The notes under the pieces: generated by a model | Told to the model about the DNA's origin: nothing | The model's input: the letters and a program-made list of their open reading frames with translations, nothing else | Database searches by the model: none | Translations under genes and position numbers: made by a program | Shown: in pieces, positions 12,315 through 12,786 of the stretch | Numbering within the stretch: position 1 is the stretch's first letter | How the letters are laid out: every line of letters begins with the position of its first letter | Assembly (NCBI GenBank): GCA_937877675.1 | Contig: CALEIS010000144.1 | Span: 1-12,786 of the forward strand | DNA: 12,786 nucleotides | Direction of reading: 5' to 3' | Origin: an uncultured Clostridia bacterium | Lineage (GTDB): Bacteria > Bacillota > Clostridia > Oscillospirales > Acutalibacteraceae

Positions 12315-12786
12315 TAGATTATAATAATACTAATATTAAATTTGATAATGTATTTTTATTTGGACAAGCGAAAAAATGTAGATGGAATTTTGACAACGAA
12401 ACAGAAGATGTTACACCTGTTGTTCCTGTAGAACCTGACGTTCCTGTTACACCTGTTGTTCCTGCTTATGGCGATGTTGATGAAGACGACTGGTACTTTG
12501 ACTATGTTGAAGAATTGTCCGGCAAAGGTATTGTTTCAGGTGATGGAACAGGAAACTTTGCACCAAACAACAATGTTACACGTGAACAGTTCCTTAAAAT
12601 GCTTGTAGAGGCAGTAGATGCCGATGTTAAATTAAACACAACAAGCTTTAATGATGTTGATGCATCTTCATGGTATGCACCTTATGTTTCAGCAGGTGTT
12701 AACGCAGGACTTGTAAACGGATATGAGGACAACACCTTCCGCCCTGACAACACCATCACCCGCGCAGAGGTCGTAACGGTTGTAAA
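12278..12786 (+). CDS. SLH-domain surface protein, partial, start unclear
   Basis: The frame is open from 12278 (after a TGA at 12275) to the window edge; the earliest start-type codon is GTG at 12308, without an RBS or signal peptide. From about 12389 it encodes a Thr/Pro/Val linker (TPVVPVEPDVPVTPVVP) and then two S-layer homology domains: one from about 12464 (YGDVDEDDWYFDYVEELSGKG, ending VTREQFLKMLV) and one from about 12647 (FNDVDASSWYAPYVSAG, then GYEDNTFRPDNTITRAE). SLH domains bind pyruvylated wall polymers and hold proteins at the cell surface, so an N-terminal signal peptide is expected but missing. The AT-rich stretch before 12389 does not read like coding sequence. The gene is probably 5'-truncated or joined to foreign sequence; its 3' end lies beyond the window. 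Confidence 0.75.
12410..12464 (+). repeat. Direct repeat in the SLH linker
   Basis: A 19-bp sequence beginning GTTACACCTG at 12410-12428 recurs exactly at 12446-12464, 36 bp (12 codons) apart, encoding the repeated VTPVVP units of the linker. This is the usual way such proline-rich surface linkers grow or shrink. Confidence 0.8.

Noticed and set aside
12410..12464. CRISPR-like repeat
   Set aside because: Only two 19-bp copies, in frame within a proline-rich linker; it is a coding repeat.

Overview
The window looks like a chromosomal segment of a low-GC, spore-forming member of the Clostridia, probably a gut-type lineage. The evidence is an AT-rich background with AGGAGG-type ribosome binding sites, standard housekeeping genes (rplS, ilvD), and a clostridial pair of uncharacterised proteins (B12-binding-like radical SAM protein plus DUF2344 protein). 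Next to that pair lie a SpoIVFB-like intramembrane protease and a short SpoIVFA-like partner. Dispersed GC-rich palindromes of a type I know from gut Firmicutes are also present. The genus cannot be fixed from the sequence alone.

Layout. From the left edge to about 10.6 kb everything is on the minus strand. In transcription order the genes are: an unrecognised 245-aa protein (own promoter and terminator); ilvD (promoter, palindromic repeat in its leader) with a NERD-domain membrane protein 3 bp behind it; the spoIVFA-like/spoIVFB-like pair behind a sequence that fits a sigma-E promoter; the radical SAM/DUF2344 pair followed 3 bp later by an MFS transporter; an XRE regulator overlapping a 79-aa partner; rplS with a leader and terminator; and an isocitrate dehydrogenase-type gene. 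From 10.8 kb the plus strand carries an ORF that joins half of a carbohydrate-enzyme-like protein to the C-terminal part of an LCP (LytR-CpsA-Psr) domain, a terminator, a cluster of alternating TGTGAA repeats, and the start of an SLH-domain surface protein that runs off the edge.

How the genes work together. The middle block resembles the clostridial neighbourhood spoIVFA-spoIVFB-radicalSAM-DUF2344-rng-rplU-rpmA, cut short: an MFS transporter stands where the RNase G/ribosomal genes are usually expected. The rest is a mix of amino-acid synthesis (ilvD), central carbon/glutamate supply (isocitrate dehydrogenase), translation (rplS), and cell-surface functions (LCP, SLH).

Most notable. First, at least three composition breaks cut through coding sequence: in the isocitrate dehydrogenase near 530-565, in the glycosidase-like/LCP ORF near 11,630, and near both ends of the SLH region (about 12,390 and 12,715). 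They mean either intragenic recombination or assembly chimeras, and this must be settled before the fusion protein is taken as real. Second, the sigma-E-like promoter supports a sporulation role for the small SpoIVFA-like/protease pair, whose SpoIVFA member lacks the usual LytM domain. Third, the XRE regulator and its overlapping partner share a C-terminal motif, and the promoter has a palindrome over its -10 box. I see no CRISPR array, tRNA or rRNA gene, transposase or phage gene.
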